Assembly (NCBI GenBank): GCA_029204225.1
Contig: CM055111.1
Location: forward strand, 28,352,340 to 28,416,339
Direction of reading: 5' to 3'
Length of the DNA stretch: 64,000 bases
Source of the DNA: Diphasiastrum complanatum
Taxonomy: Eukaryota > Streptophyta > Lycopodiopsida > Lycopodiales > Lycopodiaceae
In this document: one piece after another, positions 32,053-44,096 of the stretch
Position numbering within the stretch: the stretch's first letter is position 1
How the letters are laid out: each line of letters opens with the position of its first letter
The notes under the pieces: generated by a model
What the model was told of the DNA's origin: nothing
Seen by the model: only the letters and a program-made list of their open reading frames with translations
Databases searched by the model: none
Translations under genes and position numbers: made by a program

Positions 32053-33114
32053 GTGAAAATGGCAAACATCAATGAGGCAATTTTGGGCGATGCAAGCAAA
32101 CTTGATGGGGCTTCTAACTTCAACATCTGGAAATTCAAAAAGAAGAGCATTTTGATGGAGAAAGAGTTATGGGAGATTGTGGCAGGTATTGAAGTCCGGC
32201 CAAATACCACTCTAGGTGACATGAGGGCCTTTGATAAAAAGGCACAGAGAGCATTGTCCTTAATCAATCTTTCAGTGAAAGACCATGTGATCACTCATAT
32301 AAGTGATGCCACGATGACTAGGGGAGCTTGGGAAGCTCTTAGAATGCAATTTCAAACTTGCAATCCAGCTCGAGCCATGTTCTTGAAGTTGAGATTGAAC
32401 ACAATAAGGATGGAAGAAAGTGAATCAGCGGGATCTTTCTTCACTAGGATAAAGGAGCTGAGAGATCAACTTGTGGCAATTGGAGAACCAATTAGGGACA
32501 TTGAATTGGTACATACCACAATGAGCGGTGTCTTGGAAGGGCTACAGATGTTTGTGAGCGACATTGCTTCGAGGGAGAGATTGCCTACTTTTGAAGACTT
32601 CCACGGAATCATGTTGCAGGAAGAGCAGCGTCGTGAAGTGGTGAAGTCAAGGAAAACCCCACAGGAGGATCAAGCCTTGCTTGCTAAAGGCAAGCAGAAA
32701 AGATGGAAAAAGATTATCAAGAAATCCAAGGATGATGACGACAAGGGAGAGTCGTCATCAAAAGGGAAAAAGAAGAAGAAAGACAAACGCTACTATTTCT
32801 ACAAACCGAGTCATTGGGCACGCGAGTGTTACAAGAACAAAGTGGACATAAAGGCTAGAAAAGTGACTCAACAAGGCAACATTGCCGAAGATGATGAAGA
32901 AGATGACGAGACAAGTGTCTTCTCATCGGCATTGGCATCCCAGGTTGATGATGGTGCCAGATGGTTCATAGATTCAGACGCCACAAGGCATATGACCGGG
33001 AAACGTGATTGGTTTGAGAAATTCTCACCAATCCATGATGGGGATAAGGTCACTCAAGACAATGGAGAGGAATGCCAAATACAGGGTGTGGGCTGTGCCT
33101 GTGCATTTTCCTGA
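32053..33114 (+). pseudogene. Copia-H gag and protease
   Basis: Gag likely starts at MANINEAI (32,059), with NIWKFKKKSILMEKELW, GAWEALRMQFQ and RIKELRDQLVAIGE typical of the copia gag core. The zinc knuckle reads YYFYKPSHWAREC: both CX2C cysteines are tyrosine, so zinc binding is lost. The protease site reads FIDSDATRHMTG instead of DSGATRHMTG, with the glycine replaced by aspartate. The frame closes at 33,114 within the protease, and reading continues in another frame. Confidence 0.87.
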
Positions 33115-35148
33115 TGGTAAAATCAAGAACATATCTAATGTGCTTTATGTTCCTAGACTCAAAAAGAGTTTGCTTTATGTTGGAGTAATGGCTAATCAAC
33201 ATCTTAAGGTTGAATTTGTCAAGGATGGATGCCTTATGAGGGATATGAACCACAATCATAAAGTGGTGGCGAAAGGTTATAGAAATAGTAACTGTGGCCT
33301 TTATAAACTGGATGTTGCAAAACCAGGAGAATATGGTTTGGCTATCTCAACAACATCTCAATCTGAGTTGTGGCACAAAAGACTTGGTCATTTGAACTAT
33401 GGGAGCTTGAGATTGATGGCGAAGCTGAAGATGGTAACAGGGTTACCGGCATTGCAGGATGATCATCATGCAATATGTGAAAGATGCGTCATGGGAAAGC
33501 ATGACAGGGAGACATTCAAGAAAGGTGGAGCTGAAGAGCTAAGAAACCGCTGGAACTCATTCACAGTGACTTGTGCGGCCCAATGAAGACCATGTCATTG
33601 TGGAAAGCATATTATTTTATGACTTTCATAGATAATTACTCTAGGAGGACATGGATTTATTTCTTGAAGAAGAAATCTGACGCTTTTGCCCGCTTCAAGG
33701 AGTTCAAGACTTTGGTAGAGAACCAACTGGATGCACGCATCAAAGTGCTAAGATCTGATAGAGGGGTCGAATACAACTCTGATGATTTTGAGGACTTTTT
33801 CAAAGAACACAGTATCAAAAGACAATTCACACAGTCACACATGCCGCATAGTAATGGTGTAGCTGAAAGGAAAAACATGACTATTATGGAGAGTGCACGG
33901 TCCATGATGAAGCAAATGGGCTTGACTGATTCACTTTGGTCGGAAGCGTGCAGTGCAGCAACGTTCTTGCAAAATAGGAGTCCTACAGTTGACATTTCAA
34001 ATGTGACTCCAGAAGAAGCATTTACAGGAATAAAACCAAAAATCGACAAGTTTCGTGTCATTGGATGTAAGGCCTATGTACATGTGCCAAAGGAGGAGCG
34101 AAAGAAACTTGATGCCAAAGCAATCAAGTGTATCTTCATCGATGATGACGAGAGGACGAAGGCATACAGGTGTTTTGATCCTGTAATGAACAAGATTCAC
34201 ATTAGCAAAGATGTGATCTTTGATGAGACGCATAGGTATGAAGATGTAGACCATGCAAGTGGTGAAAGCATCAAAAGACTTCCCACAATTTTGGAAGAAG
34301 AAGATGCTCTACAAGATGATGCACGTGAAAATGAGAGTCGAGAGGGCGAGTATGAAAGGACACCACCTATTCAAGAGCCTAGGAGGAGGTACTTGCCAAT
34401 AGGAGCAATAAAGGAGAAACCGGTTGGAAGTAAGAGACATTACTTGGACACTCCTTGGGATACATACTCTCCACAAAGTGTATCACCTGAATCTAAGATA
34501 CCAAAATGGTATGAAAAGAACATGAAGGACACAAAGCTAAATCAACCAAGATCTAGCACACAAGGAGAAGTGAGAAGATCAACGCGGGAAAGGAAGTCTC
34601 TCGATCATTATCATGTGAACTATGCCCTAATGAGTGACATTTTGAAGTGTCGAGAGCCATCAACCTTTGATGAGGCAAAAGATCACAAAGACTGGAAAAG
34701 GACAATGGAAGAGGAGATGGAATCCATCCACATGCATGACACATGGGAATTAGTTGATCTACCACTTGGAAAGAAACCCATTGACAATAAATGGGTGTTT
34801 AGAACAAAGTTTCATGCGGATGGCACAATAGCAAAGCATAAGGCACACCTAGTAGTGAAAGGTTATGAGCAAAGCAAAGGAATTGACTATGAAGAGACAT
34901 TTGCTCCAGTGGCTAAGTGGACTACGCTACGCCTTATCATTGCCCTAGCATCTCATTTTGGGTGGAAGATCCATCAAATAAATGTGAAGTCCGCATTTTT
35001 GAATGGTGACTTAGAGGAAGAAGTTTCCATGGTCCAACCGCAGGGCTTCATGGCAAAAGGGCAAGAACAAAAGTATGGCAAACTAGCAGTGATATCAAGT
35101 TATGTCAAACCAAGTATGTGGGCGAGGTATTGGAGAGATTTCACATGA
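33115..35148 (+). pseudogene. Copia-H integrase and RT with deleted catalytic centre
   Basis: After a frame change the integrase has LWHKRLGHLNYG, C-x2-C (CERCVMGK), and from 33,571 a 525-codon open frame with FIDNYSRRTW, RSDRGVEYNSDDF and GVAERKNMT. RT begins NKWVFRTKFHADG, KAHLVVKGYEQ and INVKSAFLNGDLEEEV. Directly after GFMAKGQEQK the sequence jumps to the region equivalent to SxCQTKYVGEVLERF, so YGLKQAP, the YVDD site and roughly 130 codons are missing. The frame ends at 35,148. The copy cannot encode active RT. Confidence 0.87.
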
Positions 35149-35174
35149 CAGTGCAAACCTTCCATCACCCCTTG

Positions 35175-35898
35175 CGAAGCTGGTAAGAAATTATCTCGTA
35201 TTGATGATAGCGCATATGTTGACGCTACTCTATTTCGTCAACTAGTTGGGAGTTTGATATATCTTAAGACTACACATCCTGATATCTGGTATGCTGTAAG
35301 TTTGATTAGTCAATTCATGTCATCACCCACTATGGACCATTGGAAAGCTGCAAAAAGGATTTTGAGGTATGTGAAGGGTACACCTAACCTTGGCCTAATT
35401 TACGAAAGACAAAGTGTTTTACCTAAGTTGCAGGGTTATGTTGACGCTGATTGGGCAGGAAGTATAGATGATAGAAAGCCAACAACAGGTTATGCCTTCA
35501 ATTTTGGTAGCGGTTGTTTTTCATGGTCTAGCAAGAAGCAAGATACTATTTCTCTTTCTTCTACAAAAGTCGAATATAAAGCATTAAGTTTTGCTACTTA
35601 GGAAGCTATTTGGCTACGTAAGTTGTTATGTGAGATTGGCATGAAACAGGTAAATCCTACTGTTATTTTCTATGATAGTCAAAGTGGAATACAATTGGCT
35701 AAGAATCATGTCTTTCACGCAAGGACAAAACATATTGAGGTAAAATATCACTTTGTGCATGAGAAGCTACAATCTGAAGATATAAGTATTGTACATTGTT
35801 CTATGTCGTTACAAGTTGTTGATATATTTACGAAAGCTCTAAGTAAAGTAAAGTTTGAGACTTTTAAAGCCAAACTTGGCTTAGATCTGGTTATGTAA
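35175..35898 (+). pseudogene. Copia-H RNase H
   Basis: Blocks in order: LVGSLIYLKTTHPDI, MDHWKAAKRILRYVKGT, YVDADWAGSIDDRK (catalytic Asp), SSTKVEYKALS (Glu region altered: K-V-E), a TAG at about 35,599, YDSQSGIQLAKNHVFH (Asp), and VDIFTKALSK near the end. The final stop is at 35,898. Confidence 0.87.
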
Positions 35899-35984
35899 AA
35901 AGCCTTTACTTGTAATACTATCATGGAGGTATGTTCCATGAATAGAGTAAACTCTAAAATAAAGAGAGACGTTGATCATTGAGG

Positions 35985-37665
35985 GAGACTCTCTTCACGA
36001 AAGGAAAGAAGAAGAACAAAAACAAGCCAAGATTCGAGAAGACGAAGTCCTTGAATCAGCAATCTTCTTCCTGTGATCACTGCCACAAACCAGGCCATAC
36101 GGCCAACAAATGCTGGTTCAATCCAGCAATACCTTGCATGCACTGCAAAAAGAAAGGGCATTCTGCATGCGACTGCAGATTCAACCCAAAAAGAAAAAAC
36201 AAAGCTAAAAAGGCAAACGTTGTAGAGTCATCAAAGGATGCTGAAAGAGGTAACGAAGCTTTCACGATACTCGACAAAGCTTCGACAAGCTACTCTGAAC
36301 ACGACTACGATGTACTCATCAATTCAGGAGCAACATCTCACATAACATGCAACAAGAAGATCTTGATCAACTTTCCCGAACTCGAAAACAATAGAGCAGT
36401 GATTCTAGGCGATGGAAGCAGACACGATGTCAAAGGCATCGGCTCTTTACAGCTACGAACACTGTTAGGCCAAGCAGAGCTTCCAGGAGCACTCTATGTG
36501 CCCTCACTCAGAAAGGATCTGCTATCAGTATCCAAGATGGCAGATCTAGGCATTCAAGTTTTGTTCGATGGCAACACTTGTCGTATGATCGAGAAGATGA
36601 CAAACAAGTTGCTGACAGTCGAATGCAGAGAAGGAAATCTCTACCAGGCCAAAATAATCAGGAACTCTAAAAGCATATTAAATGCTTCAGAAAACGAAGA
36701 TCAACTCTGGCATAGAAGAATGTATCATCTGAACATGCGTAGCCTATATAACATAAGCAGAAAGGACATTGTCACAGGTCTCAAGATTTCAAGGCCAGAG
36801 GCTGAGTTCTACGAAGCTTGTCAGAAAGGCAAGCAACATCGGAATCCATTCAATCACGAGGGAAGAAGAGCCAAAGAAGTTCTTGAGCTCGTCCACTCTG
36901 ATGTGTTGGACCGATGAAAACATATTCGCTCTCAGGTTCAAGATATTTTCTAACGTTCTTAGATGATTACAGCCGAATGACCATGATCTACTACTTGAAG
37001 AATAAATCCGATGTATTCGATTCTTTCAAGAAGTTCGTGGCATTCGCAGAGCGACACACCTCAAAAAAGATATAGATCCTTAGATCTGAAAATGGAGGTG
37101 AATACAAAAGCACACAATTCTCAAGATTCTGCGAAGAACAGGGGATCGAACACCAGTTTACTCTTGCATACACACCAGAATACAACGGTGTGGCAGAAAG
37201 AAGAAACAGAACGCTAGTCGAAGGAGCCAGATGCATGATGACACAGGCTCAATTGCCAGGTCAATTTTGGGCCGAGGCAATAGCTGCAGCTGTACACCTA
37301 CAGAACAGATCTACAACGACAACGCTGGAGAACAAAACATCATACGAAATGTGGACAGGCAGAAAGCCTGATCTGTCATACATACGAGTGTTTGGATGTA
37401 CAGCATACAAGCACATTCCAGAGGAAAAGAGAAGCAAGCTCGATGACAAATCCGAGCAAACAATCATGGTCAGCTACTCGAACAGAACACATGTGTACAG
37501 ACTCTACGATCCAACCACGAAGAAGGTTGTTTCGAGCAGAGATGTAAAGTTCGATGAGTCCACATTCCCTGGACTGAAAGATGAAAGAGGCCATGAGATC
37601 TTCACACTGCTACCTATTCAAAAGGGAGATCGAGGACATACATCAAATCAGAATGTAGAGCCCTA
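35985..37665 (+). pseudogene. X-A gag end, protease and integrase
   Basis: Two intact zinc knuckles: CDHCHKPGHTANKC and CMHCKKKGHSACDC. Protease reads INSGATSHIT, with the catalytic aspartate changed to asparagine. The pre-integrase part has LWHRRMYHLNMRSL and CQKGKQHRNPF. A one-base deletion at about 36,905 shifts frame in HSDVCGPM. The core continues with FLDDYSRMT, a TAG at about 37,074, and GVAERRNRT in an open frame from 37,190 to 37,665. The following linker (37,666-37,760) holds RRSTRQRRPP in another frame. Confidence 0.87.
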
Positions 37666-37759
37666 GATTTCAGAGCAGTGGGAAGCAGAGGATCGATCCC
37701 ACGAACAAGAAATGTTCGAGCAACGACGAAACGAACCTCAAAGGTCAACAAGACAAAGA

Positions 37760-39481
37760 AGACCTCCAGACCGCTATTCTAACAATCTTCAATGGAGCGA
37801 AGACACGCAGTTCGAGTACTATAGCTTCACAGAAGAGCCAGCAACATACCAAAAAGCTATCTAGAGTCCAGAGGAAGATTTCTGGAAGCAGGCAATGTCA
37901 GAGGAAATCGAGTCGATGAGGCAAAACGAGGCATGGACATTAGAGCCACTGCCAAAAAATAAGAAAATAGTTGACTGCAAGTGGGTGTACAAGAAAAAGC
38001 TAAAATCAGATGGCACTATTGGCCGCTACAAGGCAAGGCTTGTCGCAAAGGGCTACATGCAGAGATATGGTGTCGACTATTTTGACACATATTCGCCCAT
38101 GGTGAAGATGACAAGCATAAGGCTACTCCTTGCATATGCCACACAGTACAATCTGGAAATTCACCAGATTGACGTGAAAACAACCTTTCTCCACGGAGAT
38201 CTAGAGGAGGAAATCTTCATGAAGCAACCGGAAGGCTATGAAGACCCCGACAATAGACAATATGTCTATCAATTGCAAAGATGCATCTACAGTCTAAAAC
38301 AGGCATCACGGGCCTGGTACAAAAAGCTTGACGGTCTTCTGAAGTCTCTAGACTTCAACCCTACTCAACCATACTGTAATGTCTACATCAAAATCGGAAA
38401 GGATTTTGTGATACTGACCATTTGCGTGGATGATTCGCTAATGATAGGAAATTCCTTGATGCTGATCAAAAACACAAAGAGTTAGATTTCTGAAAGCTAC
38501 AAAATCACAGATCTTGGAGAAGCAACAAAATGCCTAGGGCCGGAGAGCAGAAGAGATCGAACAAATGGCAAAATGCACTTGAGTCAATCAGAATACGCCA
38601 GAAAAGTGCTGAAGCAATACCACACGATGGACTGCAAAGAAAAAGCCACACCAATGATAGCTGGAGCCAAGCTCATGAAATAGGATTGTCCAAAAACATA
38701 AGAGGAAGAATAGAAGATGGTAGGTATACCCTACCAAAACTTAATCGGGAGTCTGATGTACTTGACAATTTGTACCAGACTGGATTTGGCCTTCTCTGTT
38801 TACGCATTGAGCCAATTATGTTCCAATCCTGGTCTAGCACATTGGCAAATGGCCAAACGGATCCTACAGTATCTGAAGGGTACCCAGAATATTGGATTAA
38901 CCTACAGAACTAGAAACAAGGAGAAAGGATTCGAGCTACATCACTATAGTGATGCGAATTGGGCGAGCTGCAAGGATGACAGCAAGTCCATTACTGGAGG
39001 ATGTACAATAGCGTGCGGAGCTACAATCAGTTGGATATGCAAAAAGCAAACCCTGGTAGCTCAATCATCTTGCGAAGCTGAGTATGTCGCAGCCTCGAAA
39101 GTGGCGAATGAGGTAGTGTGGATGCGGATGATGTTGGAGACAATCGGGATACCACAAGATGGGCCAAGCACGATGATGATGGACTCCCAGCATGCCATTT
39201 ATCTGTCCCAGGATCCTGTCTTCCATTCAAAGACAAAGCACATTCCTTTGAAGTACCATCACATTCGAGATTTGATCTCGAAAGGAGAGTTCCAGGTCCA
39301 GTTCATAAAATCAGAAAGTATGATTGCAGATCTCCTCACGAAACCGCTCGACAAGCCACTCTTTACCAAGCAAAGAGAGGCAATTGGATTGAACGAACAA
39401 AGCTACAAGGTTCAAGAGGGAGTGTCAGAAATGGTGAACTCCTGCAATTTTGTCTCAACACGAACAAGACACGAAGGTTGA
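37760..39481 (+). pseudogene. X-A RT and RNase H
   Basis: RT: NEAWTLEPLP, KARLVAKGYMQ, IDVKTTFLHGDLEEE, YSLKQASRAWY, and CVDD (TICVDDSLMI, about 38,424) at the active site. Stops at about 38,483, 38,681 and 38,698 break it. RNase H from 38,717 is open for 254 codons: YSDANWASCKDD, SSCEAEYVAAS, MMDSQHAIY and ADLLTKPLDKP, all catalytic acids present. The frame reads past the polypurine tract CAAGAGGGAG (39,413-39,422) into the LTR. Confidence 0.88.
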
Positions 39482-40182
39482 ACGAGAACAATTCGCGACA
39501 GTCAACAAGTCTTTGACTCAAAGCACGAACAATTCGCAAATCAATCGCAAATCGTAAACACACCTCCAGGACCTCAAAATGAAAAGAACAGAACAAACAC
39601 AGAGAAATCCTTCGTGTTGCCAGCTAGTAGCTCAACGGGCTTCATGCCCAACTGAAACGAATAGCAACGACGGAGACTAACTAACTAGTTGATTAGCGTT
39701 AACTAGTCTTGTGATTCTACGTTTAGCTATCTTAAAAACTCCACACAGTGGAGGTATTAACGATCCTCTCTGGATCATAACCGATAGGAGAAAAAGAAGA
39801 GAGATAGTGAATACAGAGATCTGTAAGAAACAGAGAGAGACGTAGCGAATAGAGTAAGAAAGCAAAAATACCATAGTTGTGCATGAAAGTCTACCAATGA
39901 GCAGAACACAGCGAAAGAGCATAGAGGCATTCCGCCAACAAGCGAGACATTGATGATCTCGCTCTAAAACCAAACTGACAATATAATCGCTCTATTTTGT
40001 GTATCTCTTGGCCTTGTGCTGTGTCTCTTGATTGCTAGAATAAAACATGTTCTGTGATGCGTAGTCGAGTGTCTGGGATCCCATAAGAGCTTCCGCACGA
40101 AAAGAAAAATCAAAGACGGAAAATTGTTCGCGAATCAGAAGAGAGAACGAACACGAAATACAAAGAAAAAGCTTCCGCGACA
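39423..40182 (+). repeat. 3' LTR of X-A (760 bp)
   Basis: Begins TGTCAGAAATGGTGAACTCC and ends CTTCCGCGACA. Followed by ACACC and then Copia-YZ integrase. Confidence 0.92.
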
Positions 40183-40187
40183 ACACC
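40183..40187. repeat. Target-site duplication of X-A, right copy (ACACC)
   Basis: Reverse complement of GGTGT at 8,601-8,605; the orientation differs because the left copy lies inside the inverted segment. Confidence 0.8.
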
Positions 40188-42231
40188 AGATTTGCCTATC
40201 ATGTTCTGGATGTAGGCAGTTGTAGCTACTGCTTCAGTCCATAGCACTATTGGTGTCTTCAAATAGGCCATCATGCACCTTGCGGCTTCCATGAGAGTCA
40301 TGTTCTTCCTTTCTGCAACACCATTGTGTTGCAGTGTATAGGATGTTGTCTTTCTGTGAAAGATTCTTCAATCATTGCAGAAATTAGTGAATTGTTTGAG
40401 ATGTACTCTCCTCCATGATTTGTTCTGATCTGCTTCACCTTGTTTCATGTGCATCTTTCTGCCCAATTCACATATTCTGTGAACTTGTCGAGTGCATCTG
40501 ATTTGTTATGTATGAAGTAGACTCGGGTGAACTTATTGTAGTCATCAATGAAGGTAATATAGTATTTTGAGTCTCCTACTGAGATCACATCGAAAGGTCC
40601 ATAGATGTCCAAATGTACCAACTCAAGAATCATTGTTGTTCTGTAGGAGTCTCTGGTAAATGGAGTTCCCTCTCATGCACGTGTCACAGATGGTCGAACT
40701 TGTTGCATTCGAGATGCTTACTCTTGTGATAGTTCCATGTTGGCTTGGTTGATACAATGTCATTGAGTTCATGTGGCATAGTCACATGTGCCATAGAACA
40801 TCTACAGAATCATGATCTTGATATGCTTGATCTGTTGGTAGGTGTACTCTCAAATGATACAGGCTACCTTTGCGTCTTCCTTGTGCGATCAACATACCAG
40901 TGATGGCTTCAACGACATTACATGTCTCGTTTGAAAATGTCACACGCATCCTAGCATCTGCTATCTTTGCTACTGATAGCAAATCTTGTTGTTGTGGGTA
41001 CAAAGAGAACATCTTCAAATCGTCAGTCTCTGTCATTTGTATTGAGCCATAACGAACCAATACCATTCACTCAGTGTTTTGATCCATCTCCAAGAACTAT
41101 TAATCTTGATGGATCAGTACGACGAAAATTAGCCATTATTTGTCTGGATGTGACGAAGTGAGAGGTTGCTCCTGAATCGAGGATTACCTTTTGTGTCAGC
41201 AGATGTCGATGCTGCACACACGTCTGTACATAGATAGGTTGTCGAATTTCTGTTGTTCGACCTTTCTTCATCCATCTTCGAGCTTTCTGGCTCTTCGACG
41301 TAGGAGAACTATTATTGTTCCTAGTTTTCCTAGTTTTCTAGTTTTCCTTGAGGCTACTTGTTCCTTAGGTTCTGGTAGCAATCCATGGCTGCATGACCCT
41401 TCTTGTGGCAATGGATACATTCAATTCTCGAATTGAGCCAACATGAATCGACAGTATGTCCTTCACGTCTACATCTCACACATGTTTTCTTGTCATCATT
41501 CTGTTGTTTAGGCTTTTTTTTTATTTTCCAATTTCCTTTGTTGGCTCCTTCTGATTACTGGTCTCGATCTTGCTTTCGTTCTGACTCCCTCTTAGGCTTG
41601 AACTGCTTCTTTGGCTTCTCCTTGTTCCTGTAGAGAGCTTGATCATAAACGTCCTTGTGATCAAGGTTTTCACGAACTTCGACTTCCTCTCGAATTTCAA
41701 TCACTGCCTTTTCAAGTGTCATTGCTGGATCCTTCGCTAGCAATGTTCAGATTTTATAGAAAGATCTTGGTAAAGCTCTTAACAGGTAGGTGAGCTGCTT
41801 CTCCGCTGATACTGCATTCTCTGTTCCGGCATTGTGTAATGAAAGGAATAGAAAAAGGAGGTAATGTCTCTGCCATCCCATCGCAAGTTTGTCAACGGAT
41901 CTTCAAGAAGCATGATCTGGCTGTGTAATTTTGTATGAAATCTAGTAAGCAGTGTATCCCACATCTCTCTTGCATTAGAGAGTGTCACGGGGTCAAGCAT
42001 CAAGCTATCTTCGATGGATGATGACAACACGACTACTGCCTTGTCGATCTTCTCTCTCCATTCTCATAGCTCTTTGTCGATGGTTGTAGGCATCTCTTTG
42101 GTGCCGTCCACCCAGGGCCATAACCCTTCTCCCTTCAATATGAGAGAGGTTTTTACCTTCCATGCTAGAAAATTTGACCTGGCTGAGTCAAGGATTGTGC
42201 ATCTACAATCCTCCATGGTGAGGACAGACAT
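40183..42231 (-). pseudogene. Copia-YZ 5' half: gag, protease, integrase N-terminal part
   Basis: Gag starts at about 42,231 (MSVLTMEDC), with FLAWKVKTSLILKGEGLWPW, SSIEDSLMLDP and REMWDTLLTRFHTKLHSQI. The zinc-knuckle region around 41,400-41,500 is decayed. Protease site LDSGATSHFVT (about 41,165) is intact in sequence but the frame is broken around it. The integrase has DLLSVAKIAD, LVHLDIYGPF, FIDDYNKFTRVYF and a final ERKNMTLMEAARCMM block. It ends at 40,183 where X-A begins. The integrase continues, in frame, at 8,601 in the other half. Confidence 0.83.
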
Positions 42232-42439
42232 TGTTGACCTACGTATAATTACTTATGCATTCAACAAGGTAAAACCAGTGTGCGCGATAAGATTGAATCA
42301 TGCAACAATTAAGCATTCGATCATATTCAAAACAAGAAACTCTTCTGCATAAAAGCATCTGTTGCACTATCAGAGAATTCCTTAAGCGCTGTTGTAAAAG
42401 ACCACACAGCGCGTCGGCGCGAAAGAAACTCTTTCTTTT
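42232..42439. other. Junction between Copia-YZ 5' end and Copia-W
   Basis: Probably the leader or partial LTR of Copia-YZ (minus strand); no clear primer site. An A15 run at 42,449-42,463 lies beside the start of W. Confidence 0.4.
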
Positions 42440-44096
42440 GTGAATCAAAAAAAAAAAAAAAGACTTGTCGCACTTACTAGCGGACTTCTTGACCATTCAC
42501 TTAACCCACTCTCTCAATGCTCAACATACATTGGTATACTACCAGTAACATACAAGAAGAAGGCTAGATTGGCCTTGCAATGTTTAAAAATGAATGTAAG
42601 CAATGACCTCTTGAAAGAGGCAGCTTCTTGTGTGTCGGCCAAAGAGGCTTGGGATTCATTAAAAGGCATTTATGAATCCAACAATGCTTCTAGGATACTC
42701 ATGCTAAGGAATCAAGTGCTCCAAAGCATGAAGGGAAGTGTAGAGAGTGCACAAGAATATGTGCTGACGATTAAATCTTTAAGCAAAGAATTGGCTTCAA
42801 TTGGAGATAAAATCCAAGATAATGAATTGGTACAAGTCATTTTGTTTGGACTTGGTGATGAGTTCACCAATCTTGTTCAAACATTTTTCATTTAAGACCA
42901 ACTTCCAACAATTGACAAGTTACATAATGTACTTGTGGCCAAGGAGAGTAGGATGCTACACCTCAAAGCAAGGATGGGGTTTATGTCACTACAAGGTGGT
43001 GATGAGAAGGCAAACTTCACATCCAAAGGCAAGAAAAAGTTCCAACCATTCAAGAAGCACCAAGACAAGGAGGCTGAGGGCAAATATGGAAAGAAAGGAA
43101 AGCAGAAGAACAAAGCAAAGTTAAAGTGTTTCTTTTGTGGAAAGAAAGGACACTTTGCTTCCGAGTGCTTTAAAAAGAAGAATACTCAAGGTAAGATCAT
43201 GGCAATCTTGCATATGAGGAGGAGGAAGAGGATGGTTTCAACACATCCTTGATGGTAGCATCAAATCCAACTTCAAGCAAAGACATGTGGTGGATTGATA
43301 GTGGGACTAGTTCTCACATGTCATTCAACAAGGACTTTTTCTCTACTTTACTTTCTTGTAATGATTCTAAGAAATCTATATACACTGCTAGTGATCAAAA
43401 ATGTAAAATAGATGGTATTGGATCTATTCCATTGTTCTTAGGATCATCTAAGAGGATAGATCTAGATAATGTCTTGTATGTTCCATCTATTACTAAAAAT
43501 CTGCTTAGTGTTGGACAATGGACTAGATGTACATTTCAAGAATGGAGTTTGTTGATAAGTGCATAGCTAGTGGAATTAAGCAAGGAAGACTTATTAAATT
43601 GGATGATAATGTGGCCATTGAAAGTGTAACATGGTTAGAGAGGAGATGACACAAGTGGAGTTATGGCATAAAAGATTAGGCCATCCTAATCTTCAAGCAA
43701 TGGAATCCATCGTCTCCAAGGAGGTTGCTCTCGGCCTCCCCAAATCATTCTCAAGATGTGGCAAGATATGTGAGGCTTTCAAAGACTCACAAGACATCCT
43801 ACAAGAGATCCTTGACAAGATCTACCTCTCCTTTGGATCTTATACATTCTGATGTACATTCTTTTTCACATGAAAGTAATGGAGGTGCCTTAATGTATGT
43901 GACCTTCATAGATGATTGTACTAGATTTACTTGGATAGATCTATTGCCAAAGAAGAGTCTTGTATATGAAGCTTTTGTTAAGTTTAAATCTCTTGTTGAG
44001 AAGAAACTTAGTTCTAACATCAAAGTACTAAGATGTGATAATGGAGAATATATCTCCAATAGAAATAGATATTTTTGTGAGATAGTTAAGTTTTAG
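42440..44096 (+). pseudogene. Copia-W: truncated gag-protease-integrase
   Basis: Related to Copia-2. Gag enters mid-domain (KKKARLALQCLKMNVSNDLL, AKEAWDSLKGIYES) and stops at about 42,895; a second frame holds the intact knuckle CFFCGKKGHFASEC (about 43,126). Protease WWIDSGTSSHMSF is near 43,291. The pre-integrase segment has LWHKRLGHPN. The integrase core shows LIHSDVHSF, FIDDCTRFTW and a shortened CDNGEYISN (a base or codon missing compared with the usual SDxGGEY), then ends near 44,090. RT, RNase H and both LTRs are absent. Confidence 0.85.

Larger units (their letters stand above)
30391..35960 (+). mobile_element. Copia-H: element with internal RT deletion
   Basis: A primer-site variant TGGTATCAGAGG lies at 30,654-30,665, so any 5' LTR fits in at most ~265 bp after D. 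A leader of 1.4 kb, gag, protease, integrase, partial RT and RNase H follow in copia order. The 3' LTR is missing or reduced to a few bases because the inversion junction lies at about 35,960-35,985. No flanking duplication could be found. Confidence 0.8.
7290..35984. other. Inferred 28.7 kb inverted segment
   Basis: Flipping this interval rejoins the reverse-strand gag at 7,291 with plus-strand gag at about 35,985, rebuilding one element X-A with LTRs of 759 and 760 bp. The outer edges of the two LTRs then carry the same 5-bp duplication (GGTGT at 8601-8605 is the reverse complement of ACACC at 40183-40187), and the integrase frame interrupted by X-A becomes continuous between the two halves of Copia-YZ. 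About 70 bp of gag were lost at the break. A misassembly at the repeated X element would produce the same picture. Confidence 0.75.
35985..40182 (+). mobile_element. X-A, 3' piece (gag end to 3' LTR)
   Basis: It begins in gag at LFTKGKKKNKNKPRFEKTKS and runs through pol to a full 3' LTR. A weaker match to X1 may extend back to about 35,961. Together with 7,291-8,600 it makes one 5.5 kb element. It is nearly colinear with X1 and has no E insertion, so it shows the X1 sequence that was deleted. Confidence 0.9.
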
